From Actinomycetales bacterium (GTDB lineage Bacteria > Actinomycetota > Actinomycetes > Actinomycetales > Microbacteriaceae), in the NCBI GenBank assembly GCA_015654475.1, contig JAATGV010000006.1, positions 1-64,000 on the forward strand: a DNA stretch of 64,000 nucleotides. The letters run 5' to 3'. A model generated the notes under the pieces. It saw only the letters and a list, made by a program, of their open reading frames with translations. It searched no databases and had not been told where the DNA came from. Positions 51,316 through 60,566 of this stretch are shown here, in pieces. Numbering within the stretch: position 1 is the first letter of the stretch; every line of letters starts with the position of its first letter. A program made the translations under genes and the position numbers.

Positions 51316-52941
51316 ATGGCTGAACGCACCGGAGGGGCGATCCTTGCGGATTGCCTGATTGCTCAAGGAGTCACCGAAATATTCGGAATCCCCGGTGTCC
51401 AGCTCGATGCTGCGGTTGATGCGCTCTACGAGAGACAGGAGCAGATTCACTTCACGGGCGTGCGAAACGAACAGGCGGCGACGTACATGGCCGACGGGTA
51501 CGCTCGATCCACCGGTACGGTAGGCGTCGCCATGGTGGTACCCGGTCCCGGTGTTCTCAACGCTCTCGCGGGTCTGGCCACCGCCTACTCCACGAATTCT
51601 CCCGTGTTGCTCATTGCGGGGCAGATCGACTCCCAACTGATTGGGAAAGGCACCGGAGTGCTTCACGAGTTGCCAGACCAAACAGGCATTCTCGAGAGAC
51701 TGACCTCGTTCGTGGGTCGTGCCGAGAGCGCGGATGAAATACCCGATCTAGTGAATCAGGCCTTTAAGGTACTGCGGTCCGACCGGCCGCGGCCCGTGGC
51801 GCTTGAAGTGCCACCAGACGTGCTGGCTCAACTCACTGCTGTTGACCCGTTGGCAGAGTACGTTCCCCCAAGTCGCACCCCAGCCAATCCCACACAGATT
51901 GCGGCGCTTGCCGACGCCATCAGGATGAGTTCCCACCCTTTGATCTACGCCGGTGGTGGCATTCGTGCGTCCGCAGCTTCTGAGTCTTTGCAGGCACTAG
52001 CCGAGTTGATCGAGGCTCCAGTACTTGTCACCGAGAACGGGCGTGGGGCGATCGATGCGCGGCACAGGCTCGCTTTTGACGTTCTGGCACTGCGACAATT
52101 CCGCGAAACCGCAGACTTGGTGATTGCGGTGGGTACTCGATTCGTCGGTACTTTCGGTGGCCGCATGAACGTTGGCTCCGCGAAGGTCGCCCTGATCAAT
52201 GTGGATGCATTCCACTTTGGCGAGCCCCGCCAGACGGACTTCTCCGTGCAGGCCGACGCTCGCGAGGCGCTTGATGCTCTGCGCGTTGCTCTTAAGGGTA
52301 TGCAGCGGTCATCTCGCGAGGTCGAACTGACCGCGGTGCGCGAATGGCTTGACGATCAATATGTTGACATCGCGCCTCAGCGTGAATTCTTAAGCATTAT
52401 TCGCGAGGCATTGCCGGAAGATGGGGTACTGGTGAGCGAGTTCACACAGGTCGGCTATGCGGCGAGTGTCTGTTTTCCAACTTTTGCTCCAAATCGTTAC
52501 ATTGGCCCCGGTTACCAGGGCACGCTCGGTTATGGGTTTGCGACGGCGTTGGGTGCGGCAATCGCCGATGTGTCGCGTCCGGTGATTTCTTTGAACGGCG
52601 ATGGCGGCTTTTCATGGACGCTGCAGGAACTGTCGACTGCGCGTCGTTACAGCGTGCCGCTGGTGATCGTCGTCTTTGTGGATGGGTTCTTCGGAAATGT
52701 GCGTCGCATTCAACGCGATAACTATGCGGGCCACGTCTATGCCACTGACCTCACGAACCCGGACTATCAGCTCCTGGCGTCGGCTTTCGGCGTCGCGAGC
52801 GCGCGAGTTACTGGGCCCGACGAATTCCGCGCTGGCCTCGCAAAGGCTTTGCAGGAGCGCGGACCATTTTTGCTCGAAGTGCAGGTAGGCGAGTTTCCGT
52901 CTCCTTGGCATCTGATTCACGAGGGCTTGCCTCGCCCCTAA
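51316..52941 (+). CDS. Thiamine diphosphate-dependent enzyme, acetolactate synthase-like
   Basis: A 541-residue TPP enzyme with the three-domain layout of acetolactate synthases and 2-oxo acid decarboxylases. The catalytic Glu lies in VRNEQAATYMADGYAR, and the cofactor motif is NGDGGFSWTLQELSTARR, ending VVFVDGFFGN. In that last segment the first Asn of the usual N-N/N-D pair is Val. GAGAGG lies nine bases before ATG 51316. It is divergent from a GntR gene and upstream of a peptide ABC importer, so decarboxylation or condensation of an amino-acid-derived 2-oxo acid is plausible. It lacks a neighbouring ilvH, so it is unlikely to be the biosynthetic IlvB. Confidence 0.9.
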   Translation: MAERTGGAILADCLIAQGVTEIFGIPGVQLDAAVDALYERQEQIHFTGVRNEQAATYMADGYARSTGTVGVAMVVPGPGVLNALAGLATAYSTNSPVLLIAGQIDSQLIGKGTGVLHELPDQTGILERLTSFVGRAESADEIPDLVNQAFKVLRSDRPRPVALEVPPDVLAQLTAVDPLAEYVPPSRTPANPTQIAALADAIRMSSHPLIYAGGGIRASAASESLQALAELIEAPVLVTENGRGAIDARHRLAFDVLALRQFRETADLVIAVGTRFVGTFGGRMNVGSAKVALINVDAFHFGEPRQTDFSVQADAREALDALRVALKGMQRSSREVELTAVREWLDDQYVDIAPQREFLSIIREALPEDGVLVSEFTQVGYAASVCFPTFAPNRYIGPGYQGTLGYGFATALGAAIADVSRPVISLNGDGGFSWTLQELSTARRYSVPLVIVVFVDGFFGNVRRIQRDNYAGHVYATDLTNPDYQLLASAFGVASARVTGPDEFRAGLAKALQERGPFLLEVQVGEFPSPWHLIHEGLPRP

Positions 52942-53023
52942 AGCTACGCCGTGCGTTCTGGGCTGCGAACAGCATCCTGAAACATGTTCGACATCTGGCC
53001 GATACGTGTTCATAAAGAGTATT

Positions 53024-53043
53024 GATAATAATGAATTATTGTC
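53024..53043. promoter_or_regulatory. AT-rich 20-bp palindrome, Fur-box-like
   Basis: GATAATAATGAATTATTGTC is a near-perfect palindrome 35 bp upstream of the substrate-binding protein start. It resembles Fur-type boxes, but a peptide ABC target would be unusual, so the regulator is uncertain. Confidence 0.4.
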
Positions 53044-53078
53044 ACTCGTCACATTCGTCACATCTCGAAAGGGTCTAT

Positions 53079-54647
53079 ATGAGACGCTCACTTGCCATCG
53101 CAGCCAGCGGCTTGATTGTCGTAGCACTCGCCGGCTGTTCCTCCTCCACAGCAGGCAGCAGTTCCGCAAGCGCAGGGACGGTGCATTTCGCAATCGCGTC
53201 CGATCCTGGAGACTTGAATCCGTTGCAGAACGCGACATCCGACAGCAGCCAACTCGCAGCATTCGCCTATGAGAGTCTCCTTTCGGCGGAGGCAGGGAAA
53301 GCCGCCGTCGGGCTGCTTGCCGAGTCCTGGACTGAGACGAATACCGGCGCAACCTTTACCCTCAAGGATGGCGTTACCTGTTCCGACGGATCAGCGCTGA
53401 CCGCCAGCGACGTCAAGGCAACGTTCGACTACGTCACCAACTCCAAGAATGGCTCACCCTACTTGGGCGTATACGCCTATCCCGACGTGTCAGTAACAGC
53501 CGATGACGACACAGGCACTGTTACCTTCACTGCTACAGAGTCGCATAGCTTCCTTGCGGATGCACTTGGTGCTCTCCCGATCGTGTGTGCGTCTGGATTA
53601 GCTGATCCCGAAGCGCTCGATACCAAGACATTCGGCACAGGCCCATACCAGCTGACCGCGTCCGTCGCAGGTCAAAGCTACGAATATGGTCTGCGCACTG
53701 ACTACACGTGGGGCCCAGATGGTGTGACGAGCACCACCGCCGGCCTGCCGGTCGGCATAGACGTGCAGGTCGTAAGCAGTGGCACAACGCAGGTCAACAT
53801 GCTTTCATCCGGCCAGCTCAACCTCGCCCTGGTTTCGAGTACCGACTTGGCGCGACTCACGGATAGTTCTCTCACCAAGGCGAATATCTCGGCAGGGCCA
53901 TCGCAAATCTTTTTCAACCAGGCAGATGGCCGTGCTACGAGCGACCTCGCGGTACGTACAGCGATAGCTCAGGCCCTTGACCGCGATGCAGTTGGCAAAG
54001 TGGCGACAGGTGGCACGGGAACGGCAATGAAAAGTCTGTTGCCCAACACATCGTCGGTGTGCAGCGGAATGGACAACGCTGCCTCGATCCCAGCGTTCGA
54101 CGCCGTCGCGGCCGCCACATCACTTGACAGTGACGGATGGACCCTCGGCAGCGACGGTGTGAGGGCGAAGGACGGTAAGAAGCTTTCTCTCAAACTGCTC
54201 TACAGCGCCACTCTCGACACAGATGCTCAGGCCGCTATCGAACTCATCCAGAAGGATCTGACAGCCATCGGAATCGCGATCGAGCTATCCTCGTCGTCCA
54301 GCTACACCGATGTTATCTTCTCGGGTGGAGACTGGGACATCGTGTGGGCTCCGATTGTGGCGACCACCCCTGCGGAGTGGGCTGGGATACTCACAGGCGA
54401 ATTCCCGCCGGATGGGGGAAACTGGACCTATAACGCCAACACGGCGTACAAGGCAGCTGTTGCTGACGCTCAGAAACTCAGCGGGGACGCTAGTTGCACT
54501 GCGTGGAGCACAGCTGAAGCAGCTCTTTTCAGTGAAGTGGACGTGCTCCCATTCTGGGAGAGCTTCGACACCTTCGTCGGTGATGGCGTCACGGTGACTC
54601 CAAGCGCCGCGGGATTCATCATGCCCACTACCATTCGTATGTCTTAG
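53079..54647 (+). CDS. ABC transporter substrate-binding lipoprotein, family 5 (peptide type)
   Basis: A 522-residue extracytoplasmic binding protein. The signal MRRSLAIAASGLIVVALAGC ends in a lipobox, so it is lipid-anchored. The body matches DppA/OppA-type family 5: AIASDPGDLNPLQN, SWTETNTGATFTLKDGVTCSDGSALTASDVKATFDY, and the C-terminal DWDIVWAPI-type region. GAAAGGG precedes the ATG. It is first in a four-gene importer operon. Dipeptide, oligopeptide or nickel are possible ligands for the family; peptide fits the neighbouring peptidases. Confidence 0.93.
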   Translation: MRRSLAIAASGLIVVALAGCSSSTAGSSSASAGTVHFAIASDPGDLNPLQNATSDSSQLAAFAYESLLSAEAGKAAVGLLAESWTETNTGATFTLKDGVTCSDGSALTASDVKATFDYVTNSKNGSPYLGVYAYPDVSVTADDDTGTVTFTATESHSFLADALGALPIVCASGLADPEALDTKTFGTGPYQLTASVAGQSYEYGLRTDYTWGPDGVTSTTAGLPVGIDVQVVSSGTTQVNMLSSGQLNLALVSSTDLARLTDSSLTKANISAGPSQIFFNQADGRATSDLAVRTAIAQALDRDAVGKVATGGTGTAMKSLLPNTSSVCSGMDNAASIPAFDAVAAATSLDSDGWTLGSDGVRAKDGKKLSLKLLYSATLDTDAQAAIELIQKDLTAIGIAIELSSSSSYTDVIFSGGDWDIVWAPIVATTPAEWAGILTGEFPPDGGNWTYNANTAYKAAVADAQKLSGDASCTAWSTAEAALFSEVDVLPFWESFDTFVGDGVTVTPSAAGFIMPTTIRMS

Positions 54648-54658
54648 GGGTTGGCGGC

Positions 54659-55681
54659 TTGACTGTCTCACTCGAGGTCGGGGGCCTGGGCAATTCTGCT
54701 CAGGCCCCCGACAACGGGCGTCATGTGGCCCATAGCGTGTGGTGGTCCTTTTTTATCCGCCGTGTCGGCAGGATGATCATCACTTTGCTTGTCGTCGTGA
54801 CCGTCGCGTTTGTCGTGTTGCGGCTTTCGGGAGGCGATCCGGTCCGGGCGGCGCTTGGGCCGACGGCTGCCCCAGAGATCGTGGAGCAACGCCGTGACCA
54901 GTTGGGACTCAACGATCCCATCCTGGTGCAGTACTTCAGTTACTTATGGGGGGTACTGCATGGAGACTTTGGCGTATCGCTGATCACGGGGCGCTCGGTC
55001 GGCGACATTGTCGTCAGTCGGCTGCCTGCGACACTCGCACTTTCGTTCATCTCCTTTTTCGTGGTACTCGTCGTCTCGATTCCGCTTGGCATGCTCGTCG
55101 CGGTGCGGACTCTCGGAGGGAAGCGCCGGGGAGAAGAGATGGTCTTCGCGGGGGTTACCGGCTTCTTCTCTTCGGTGCCCGACTACTTGCTTGGCGTCAT
55201 GCTTGTCGTCGTGTTTTCGATAACTCTCAAACTCTTGCCCGTGGCGGGCAATGATTCGGCTGCGGCATTTGTCTTGCCGGTGGCAGCGCTTTCTCTAGCG
55301 TCGGCCTGTTCTCTAGCACGCCTTGCCAGAATCGAGGCCCTGAATACGTTGCGTGACGACTACGTGCGCACTGCGCGTGGGAAGCGCCTCCCCAACCGTC
55401 GTATCTATCTCGCTCACGTGCTACCGAACATGCTTACGGCGGTGCTAACCGTTGGTGGCACACTGCTTGCCGCGATGGTCACCGGGAGTGTCCTCGTCGA
55501 GCAAGTGTTCAACTGGCCTGGCATGGGCACCGCCTTCGTACAGGCCATCACGACAAAGGACTACGGCATCGTGCAGGGCCTCGCGATCGTGTACGCGGCG
55601 ATCGTATTGCTAGTAAACCTTGTCGTCGACATTGTGATCGCCCTGATCGATCGCCGAAGTACGCTACTGGAGAGTTCATGA
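54659..55681 (+). CDS. ABC transporter permease (DppB-like)
   Basis: A 340-residue permease with six membrane segments and the DppB/OppB signature: RLSGGDPVRAALGP, QLGLNDPILVQYFSYLWGVLHGDFGVSL and the EAA loop DDYVRTARGKRLPNRRIYLAHVLPN. The start is uncertain. TTG 54659 gives extra N-terminal residues that contain a strong hairpin (54677-54712); in-frame GTG 54725 or 54737 would begin closer to the conserved FFIRRVGRM. It overlaps the next gene by 4 bp (ATGA). Confidence 0.92.
   Translation: MTVSLEVGGLGNSAQAPDNGRHVAHSVWWSFFIRRVGRMIITLLVVVTVAFVVLRLSGGDPVRAALGPTAAPEIVEQRRDQLGLNDPILVQYFSYLWGVLHGDFGVSLITGRSVGDIVVSRLPATLALSFISFFVVLVVSIPLGMLVAVRTLGGKRRGEEMVFAGVTGFFSSVPDYLLGVMLVVVFSITLKLLPVAGNDSAAAFVLPVAALSLASACSLARLARIEALNTLRDDYVRTARGKRLPNRRIYLAHVLPNMLTAVLTVGGTLLAAMVTGSVLVEQVFNWPGMGTAFVQAITTKDYGIVQGLAIVYAAIVLLVNLVVDIVIALIDRRSTLLESS
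54677..54712 (+). promoter_or_regulatory. Strong hairpin between binding-protein and permease genes
   Basis: GTCGGGGGCCTG (54677-54688) pairs perfectly with CAGGCCCCCGAC (54701-54712), loop of 12. It lacks a T-run, so it fits transcript stabilisation or attenuation that would give more binding protein than permease. Confidence 0.7.
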
Positions 55682-57468
55682 ACCACCAACTGCGTGATTT
55701 TCTCCGTTCTCCGCTCGCCATCGTGTCGTTGACGATGCTGCTTGGGCTCGTTGTGCTTGCGGCCATTGGGCCGGTTGTCTGGCGTGACGCGGCCGATGCA
55801 ACGAATACGGATGCGATGTTTGCGCCAGTGAGCGCCGAGCACTGGTTTGGTGCGGACGCGTTGGGGCGTGACGTGTTGGCCCGTGTCATGGTGGCGACTC
55901 GGCTGTCACTGGTCATGGCCCTTGTTGCGACGGCTGTTGGTGCGCTCGCCGGCATTGTGCTTGGCGCGCTTCCCGCTCTTGGCGGCAAGCGAATTCAGCG
56001 ATTCGCATCAGCCGTTATCAATATGGGCCTTGCTTTTCCTGTTCTGTTGGTGGCGATGCTTGTGGTTATTCTGCTTGGCACAAGCAAACAGACGGCAGTG
56101 ATCGCGTTGGCGATCACAATGGTGCCCAGCTTCGCGCGGCTCGCTCAGACACTTTCGGCTCGAGTTGGTGGCTCGGAGTATCTGGCCGCTGCTCGTCTGC
56201 TTGGCATTTCGCCGCTACGCCAGTTCACCCGCTATGTCCTACCAAATATCGCAGAGCCGATCGTCGTGAACGTGACGTTATCTATTGGAGCAGGCCTGCT
56301 CGCTTTGTCGAGTTTGAGCTTCCTCGGTGTTGGGGTGCAGGCCCCCGAATATGACTGGGGTCGACTGCTCAACGACGGCTTCGATCAGGTATACACCTCA
56401 CCGATGGCCGCAATAGGGCCGGGCCTTGTTATCGTCTTGGCCGGTCTTGCGTTCGGCATTTTCGGAGAGGCGGTAGCAAGTTCGCTGCGGTCGAAGTCTG
56501 GTGCTTCTATCGTCCGAGTGGATGCGCTTGGCGAGCCCCCTCGTGCGGTGCCTGACGATGCGGATGATTCCAACGCGGCATCCGCAGCAGCGCCCTCAAC
56601 TCCGCAGCCTCACACTCCTGAGGTATTGCTTGACGTGTGCGGTCTGACGGTTGCCTTCCCAAGTGCTGCTGGGTGGCGGACACCGGTGAAGGACGTGAGT
56701 TTTCGGATTTGCGCAGGTGAGATCGTCGGTCTCGTTGGGGAGTCCGGCAGTGGCAAGAGTGTGACGGCTATGGCGATCGCTGGACTTGCTGATCCGTCTG
56801 CTGTTGTCAGCGCAAGGCGTCTCACCTTTCGCGGGCAGGACTTGCTTTCGTTGTCTGAGCGCCAGAAGCGGCTCGTTCTTTCGGACATGGGGGTGGTTTT
56901 CCAGGACTCGCTCACGGCTCTGAACCCTGCCATGCGTGTAGGTGCGCAGCTCGCGGAGATACCACGTATTCAGCAGGGGAAAGGACATGCCGATTCTGCC
57001 TCTGCTGCGGTGGCGGCGCTCGCTGGTGTCGAGATCGCGGATCCAGAGCGTCGAGCGAAGCAATTCCCGCACGAGTTTTCTGGTGGCATGCGACAGCGCG
57101 CTCTGATCGCAATGGCCGAGATGAGTGAGCCCGCACTGCTTATCGCCGACGAGCCGACGACGGCATTAGATGTCACGGTGCAGCACGCGGTGCTGTCACT
57201 GTTGCGGCGGGAGTGTGCGCAGCGAGGGCAGGCTGCCCTCGTGATCTCCCACGACATCGCAGTGCTCGGACAACTGTGTCAACGCATTATCGTGATGTAT
57301 CGCGGCGAGATCGTTGAAGATTTTGATACTGCGTTGCTACGGACTCCGCAGGATCTCCGGCATCCTTATGCCCGGGCTTTGGTGGAGTCGGTGCCCGATA
57401 TGAATACAGACAAGTCGGTGCCTCTGGCGACGATCTCAGAGACGATGTTCGGCGGTGAAGCAGCGTGA
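55678..57468 (+). CDS. Permease-ATPase fusion of a peptide ABC importer (DppC-DppD-like)
   Basis: A 596-residue fusion. Residues 1-275 are a DppC/OppC-like permease (EHWFGADALGRDVLARV, EYLAAARLLGISPLRQFTRYVLPN). A Pro/Ala-rich linker spans about 280-315. Residues about 318-596 are an ABC ATPase with GESGSGKS, FSGGMRQRALIAMA, LLIADEPTTALD and the C-terminal HPYARALVESVP oligopeptide-type extension. It overlaps both neighbours by 4 bp. These two proteins are normally separate, so the fusion fixes permease-ATPase pairing. Confidence 0.93.
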   Translation: MNHQLRDFLRSPLAIVSLTMLLGLVVLAAIGPVVWRDAADATNTDAMFAPVSAEHWFGADALGRDVLARVMVATRLSLVMALVATAVGALAGIVLGALPALGGKRIQRFASAVINMGLAFPVLLVAMLVVILLGTSKQTAVIALAITMVPSFARLAQTLSARVGGSEYLAAARLLGISPLRQFTRYVLPNIAEPIVVNVTLSIGAGLLALSSLSFLGVGVQAPEYDWGRLLNDGFDQVYTSPMAAIGPGLVIVLAGLAFGIFGEAVASSLRSKSGASIVRVDALGEPPRAVPDDADDSNAASAAAPSTPQPHTPEVLLDVCGLTVAFPSAAGWRTPVKDVSFRICAGEIVGLVGESGSGKSVTAMAIAGLADPSAVVSARRLTFRGQDLLSLSERQKRLVLSDMGVVFQDSLTALNPAMRVGAQLAEIPRIQQGKGHADSASAAVAALAGVEIADPERRAKQFPHEFSGGMRQRALIAMAEMSEPALLIADEPTTALDVTVQHAVLSLLRRECAQRGQAALVISHDIAVLGQLCQRIIVMYRGEIVEDFDTALLRTPQDLRHPYARALVESVPDMNTDKSVPLATISETMFGGEAA

Positions 57469-58268
57469 GCGATGTGCTGCGTGTCGAAGATCTATGTGTC
57501 GATTTTGGTACAGGCCATGGTCGTGTGCGTGCAGTCGATTCGGTCAATCTGGTCGTGCCCCGAGGCGCCATCGTCGGGCTGGTTGGCGAATCTGGTTCGG
57601 GTAAGTCGACCGTTGCACGGACGATCGTGGGCATGCAGGCTGCGTCTTCTGGTCGCATCTTTATCGGGGATACTGATGTGTTGGCCAAGCACAGGGTCTC
57701 GCGTCGTGAGCGTGCCGAGCGGGTGCAGATGATCTTTCAGGATCCGTATTCGTCTTTGAATCCGCGGATGCGTGTTGGAGAATCGATCGATGAGGTATTG
57801 GCGACCTATGGTGGCCTGTCTTCCGCACAACGACGCGACTCGGTTGCCGAGTTGCTGCAGCTCGTTACCCTATCGCCGGAGACGGCCGCGTTATTTCCGC
57901 AGCAAATTTCTGGTGGTATGCGGCAACGGGTCGCTATTGCGCGATGCCTGGCCGCTCGGCCGCGTCTGATAGTCGCCGACGAGATCACGAGCGCCCTCGA
58001 TGTTTCCGTTCAGGGTGTGATCCTGAATTTGCTGCGCGACCTTCAGAACAAGCTCGAACTTTCTGTGCTGTTCATCAGCCACAACCTGGCAGCAGTGCGA
58101 TACATCTCCGAGTCGATTGCCGTGATGCAGCGCGGGCGTATCGTGGAGTTCGGGACCGCAGACGACATTTCACTTCGCCCCTCGCATCCATACACGAGGG
58201 CACTCATCGATGCCCTGCCCCGCCTTGACGACGCCGGCCGCGACGTGCTGCTTTCCAGGCCGAGCTAA
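57465..58268 (+). CDS. ABC transporter ATP-binding protein (DppF-like)
   Basis: A 267-residue ATPase, the second of the importer. Motifs: VGLVGESGSGKSTVARTI, MIFQDPYSSLNPRMRVGE, ISGGMRQRVAIARCLA, LIVADEITSALDVSVQG and SHNLAAVRYI. GTG 57465 overlaps the preceding stop (GTGA). Walker B has Ile where the family usually has Pro or Thr (DEITSALD for DEP[TV]SALD), a mild variant. It completes the peptide importer. Confidence 0.93.
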   Translation: MSDVLRVEDLCVDFGTGHGRVRAVDSVNLVVPRGAIVGLVGESGSGKSTVARTIVGMQAASSGRIFIGDTDVLAKHRVSRRERAERVQMIFQDPYSSLNPRMRVGESIDEVLATYGGLSSAQRRDSVAELLQLVTLSPETAALFPQQISGGMRQRVAIARCLAARPRLIVADEITSALDVSVQGVILNLLRDLQNKLELSVLFISHNLAAVRYISESIAVMQRGRIVEFGTADDISLRPSHPYTRALIDALPRLDDAGRDVLLSRPS

Positions 58269-58613
58269 TGGCTTTACAGCACGCGACACGCCCGGGTTGC
58301 ACAAACACCTATTCTCATGGCAGACTAGTCAGGTTCCAAAGATGTGGCGCATTTGTGCGCAACTCACTGCCAGGTAGTGCATAGCAGACCCGAAGGGTTC
58401 GAGCTAGGCCGCAGGTTGAAGAACACAGCTTACTCAAGCGGGCATACAACATATCGTCCAGTTTTACGGATTGTGTGTGGCGTGCGCTCGCAACGGGATC
58501 TTGAAATAAGAACAGTGGTGCGTCTCCAGCGAGAGCTGTGCGCGTCGAAGAGATCAAGAGGTCTGCGCCGAAGGCGCGAGACGACTTGAGAGATTGTAGA
58601 GAGCGAGTCAGTA
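58269..58613. other. Intergenic region upstream of the S10 operon
   Basis: A 345-bp gap. It must hold the S10 operon promoter and leader, but I find no promoter or fold that stands out. The peptide importer operon ends without a clear hairpin. Confidence 0.5.
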
Positions 58614-58922
58614 ATGGCCGGACAGAAAATCCGCATTCGACTGAAGTCATACGACCACGAGGTCATTGACACGACGGCGCGCAAAATTGTTGATGCCGTA
58701 ACGCGTGCCGGGGCTACGGTTGTGGGCCCAGTGCCGCTACCAACTGAGAAGAACGTGGTCTGTGTGATCCGTTCCCCTCACAAGTACAAGGACAGCCGTG
58801 AGCACTTCGAGATGCGCACCCACAAGCGACTGATTGACATCATCGACCCGACGCCAAAGGCTGTCGATTCGTTGACTCGTCTCGACCTGCCCGCTGACGT
58901 CAACATCGAGATCAAGCTTTAA
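58614..58922 (+). CDS. rpsJ: 30S ribosomal protein S10
   Basis: S10 (102 aa), first gene of the S10 operon; it also acts in transcription antitermination with Nus[27 protein letters not shown] and [12 protein letters not shown] are canonical. GAGAGCGAG lies upstream of the ATG. rplC follows 8 bp later. Confidence 0.99.
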   Translation: MAGQKIRIRLKSYDHEVIDTTARKIVDAVTRAGATVVGPVPLPTEKNVVCVIRSPHKYKDSREHFEMRTHKRLIDIIDPTPKAVDSLTRLDLPADVNIEIKL

Positions 58923-58930
58923 GGAAACTG

Positions 58931-59584
58931 ATGGCTACGCAAACGAAGACACGAAAGGGTCTGCTCGGTATCAAGCTGGGCATGACTCAGATGTGGGACG
59001 AGAACAACAAGCTCGTTCCCGTCACAGTTGTCGAAGCATCGACCAACGTTGTGACACAAATTCGCGACGCAGAGAAGGACGGCTACGTTGCTGTCCAGAT
59101 CGCGTTCGGCGCAATAGACCCTCGCAAGGTGACCAAGCCTCGTGCAGGCCATTTTGCCGCTGCAGGCGTGACCCCCCGTCGGCATGTGGGCGAAGTCCGC
59201 ACAGCAGATGCTGCTGATTACACTCTGGGCCAGGAACTGTCTGTCGATATCTTCGCAGTCGGCGACAAGGTCGACGTGATTGGCACGAGCAAGGGCAAAG
59301 GCACCGCTGGTGTGATGAAGCGTCACAACTTCAAGGGCGTTTCGTCGTCTCACGGTTCACACCGTAATCACCGTAAGCCCGGCTCCATTGGTGCGTCTTC
59401 GACGCCGAGCCGTGTTTTCAAGGGATGGAAGATGGCCGGTCGCATGGGCGCCGAGCGTGTCACCACCCAGAACCTCGTTGTTAAAGCGATTGACGCTGAG
59501 AAGGGTCTCATTGCGGTCAAGGGAGCAATTCCTGGGCCAAAAGGCCAGCTCGTGTTTATCAAGACCGCTGTGAAGGGGGCGTAG
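58931..59584 (+). CDS. rplC: 50S ribosomal protein L3
   Basis: L3 (217 aa) binds near the peptidyl transferase centre. [31 protein letters not shown] and [23 protein letters not shown] are canonical. AAGGAAAC precedes the ATG. rplD starts 2 bp after its stop. Confidence 0.99.
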   Translation: MATQTKTRKGLLGIKLGMTQMWDENNKLVPVTVVEASTNVVTQIRDAEKDGYVAVQIAFGAIDPRKVTKPRAGHFAAAGVTPRRHVGEVRTADAADYTLGQELSVDIFAVGDKVDVIGTSKGKGTAGVMKRHNFKGVSSSHGSHRNHRKPGSIGASSTPSRVFKGWKMAGRMGAERVTTQNLVVKAIDAEKGLIAVKGAIPGPKGQLVFIKTAVKGA

Positions 59585-59586
59585 TC

Positions 59587-60252
59587 ATGGCTGACGATAC
59601 CCAGACCGTGAACGTCATTGACGTTGCAGGTAAGCAGGCTGGAACCGTTGAACTCCCCACCGAGGTATTCGACGTCGAGACCAATGTGCCACTGATTCAC
59701 CAGGTTGTTGTTGCACAACTCGCTGCTGCACGCCAGGGAACGCACAAGACGAAGAACCGTGGTGAGGTTTCTGGCGCCGGCCGCAAGCCGTTCAAGCAGA
59801 AGGGAACAGGTCGTGCCCGCCAGGGTTCGATTCGCGCCCCGCACATGACCGGCGGCGGTGTTGTACACGGTCCAGTGCCCCGCGACTATGCGCAGCGCAC
59901 ACCCAAGAAGATGAAGGCTGCTGCTTTGCGTGGCGCACTCTCTGATCGGGCTCGCGGTGGCCGTATCCACATCGTCACATCGCTCATTGCAGGCGATGTG
60001 CCCTCGACCAAGGCAGCTGCGGAAGTGCTTGCCAAGGTCGCCGAAAGCAAGAATGTGCTCGCAGTGCTCTCACGCAATGAAGAGCTCGCGATCAAGAGTG
60101 TTCGCAACCTCCCGAATGTGCACACCCTCGTGTCCGATCAGCTCAATGCGTACGACGTGCTCGTTGCTGACGACATCGTCTTCACTCAGGCTGCATACGA
60201 CTCGTTCGTTGCAACTGCGGTCAAGGCCGAAAGCAAGAAAGGTGACGCGTAA
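59587..60252 (+). CDS. rplD: 50S ribosomal protein L4
   Basis: L4 (221 aa) lines the exit tunnel. The extended loop [41 protein letters not shown] is the clearest mark. Overlaps rplW by one base (TAATG). Confidence 0.99.
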   Translation: MADDTQTVNVIDVAGKQAGTVELPTEVFDVETNVPLIHQVVVAQLAAARQGTHKTKNRGEVSGAGRKPFKQKGTGRARQGSIRAPHMTGGGVVHGPVPRDYAQRTPKKMKAAALRGALSDRARGGRIHIVTSLIAGDVPSTKAAAEVLAKVAESKNVLAVLSRNEELAIKSVRNLPNVHTLVSDQLNAYDVLVADDIVFTQAAYDSFVATAVKAESKKGDA

Positions 60253-60551
60253 TGAGCGGCTCCCTGTACAAAGATCCTCGCGACATCGTGTTCGCGCCGG
60301 TTGTCTCTGAGAAGAGCTATGGCCTTATCGACCAGGGCAAGTACACCTTCTTGGTCGATCCGCGGTCGAACAAGACCGAGATCAAGTTCGCCATTGAGAC
60401 GATCTTCGGCGTTCAGGTCGCATCGGTCAACACGATGAATCGCAGCGGCAAAACCAGTCGCACCAAGTTTGGTATCGGCAAGCGCAAAGACACGAAGCGC
60501 GCAATCGTGACGCTCAAGTCTGGCACCATCGACATCTTCACGGCCGTCTAA
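60252..60551 (+). CDS. rplW: 50S ribosomal protein L23
   Basis: L23 (99 aa) sits at the tunnel exit and docks trigger factor and [33 protein letters not shown] is canonical. It overlaps rplD by one base; rplB follows after 15 bp. Confidence 0.98.
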   Translation: MSGSLYKDPRDIVFAPVVSEKSYGLIDQGKYTFLVDPRSNKTEIKFAIETIFGVQVASVNTMNRSGKTSRTKFGIGKRKDTKRAIVTLKSGTIDIFTAV

Positions 60552-60566
60552 GGAAGAACGACAATT

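Noticed and set aside
51316-52941. Biosynthetic acetolactate synthase IlvB
   Set aside because: No ilvH or ilvC neighbour; divergent GntR and peptide importer context point to catabolism.
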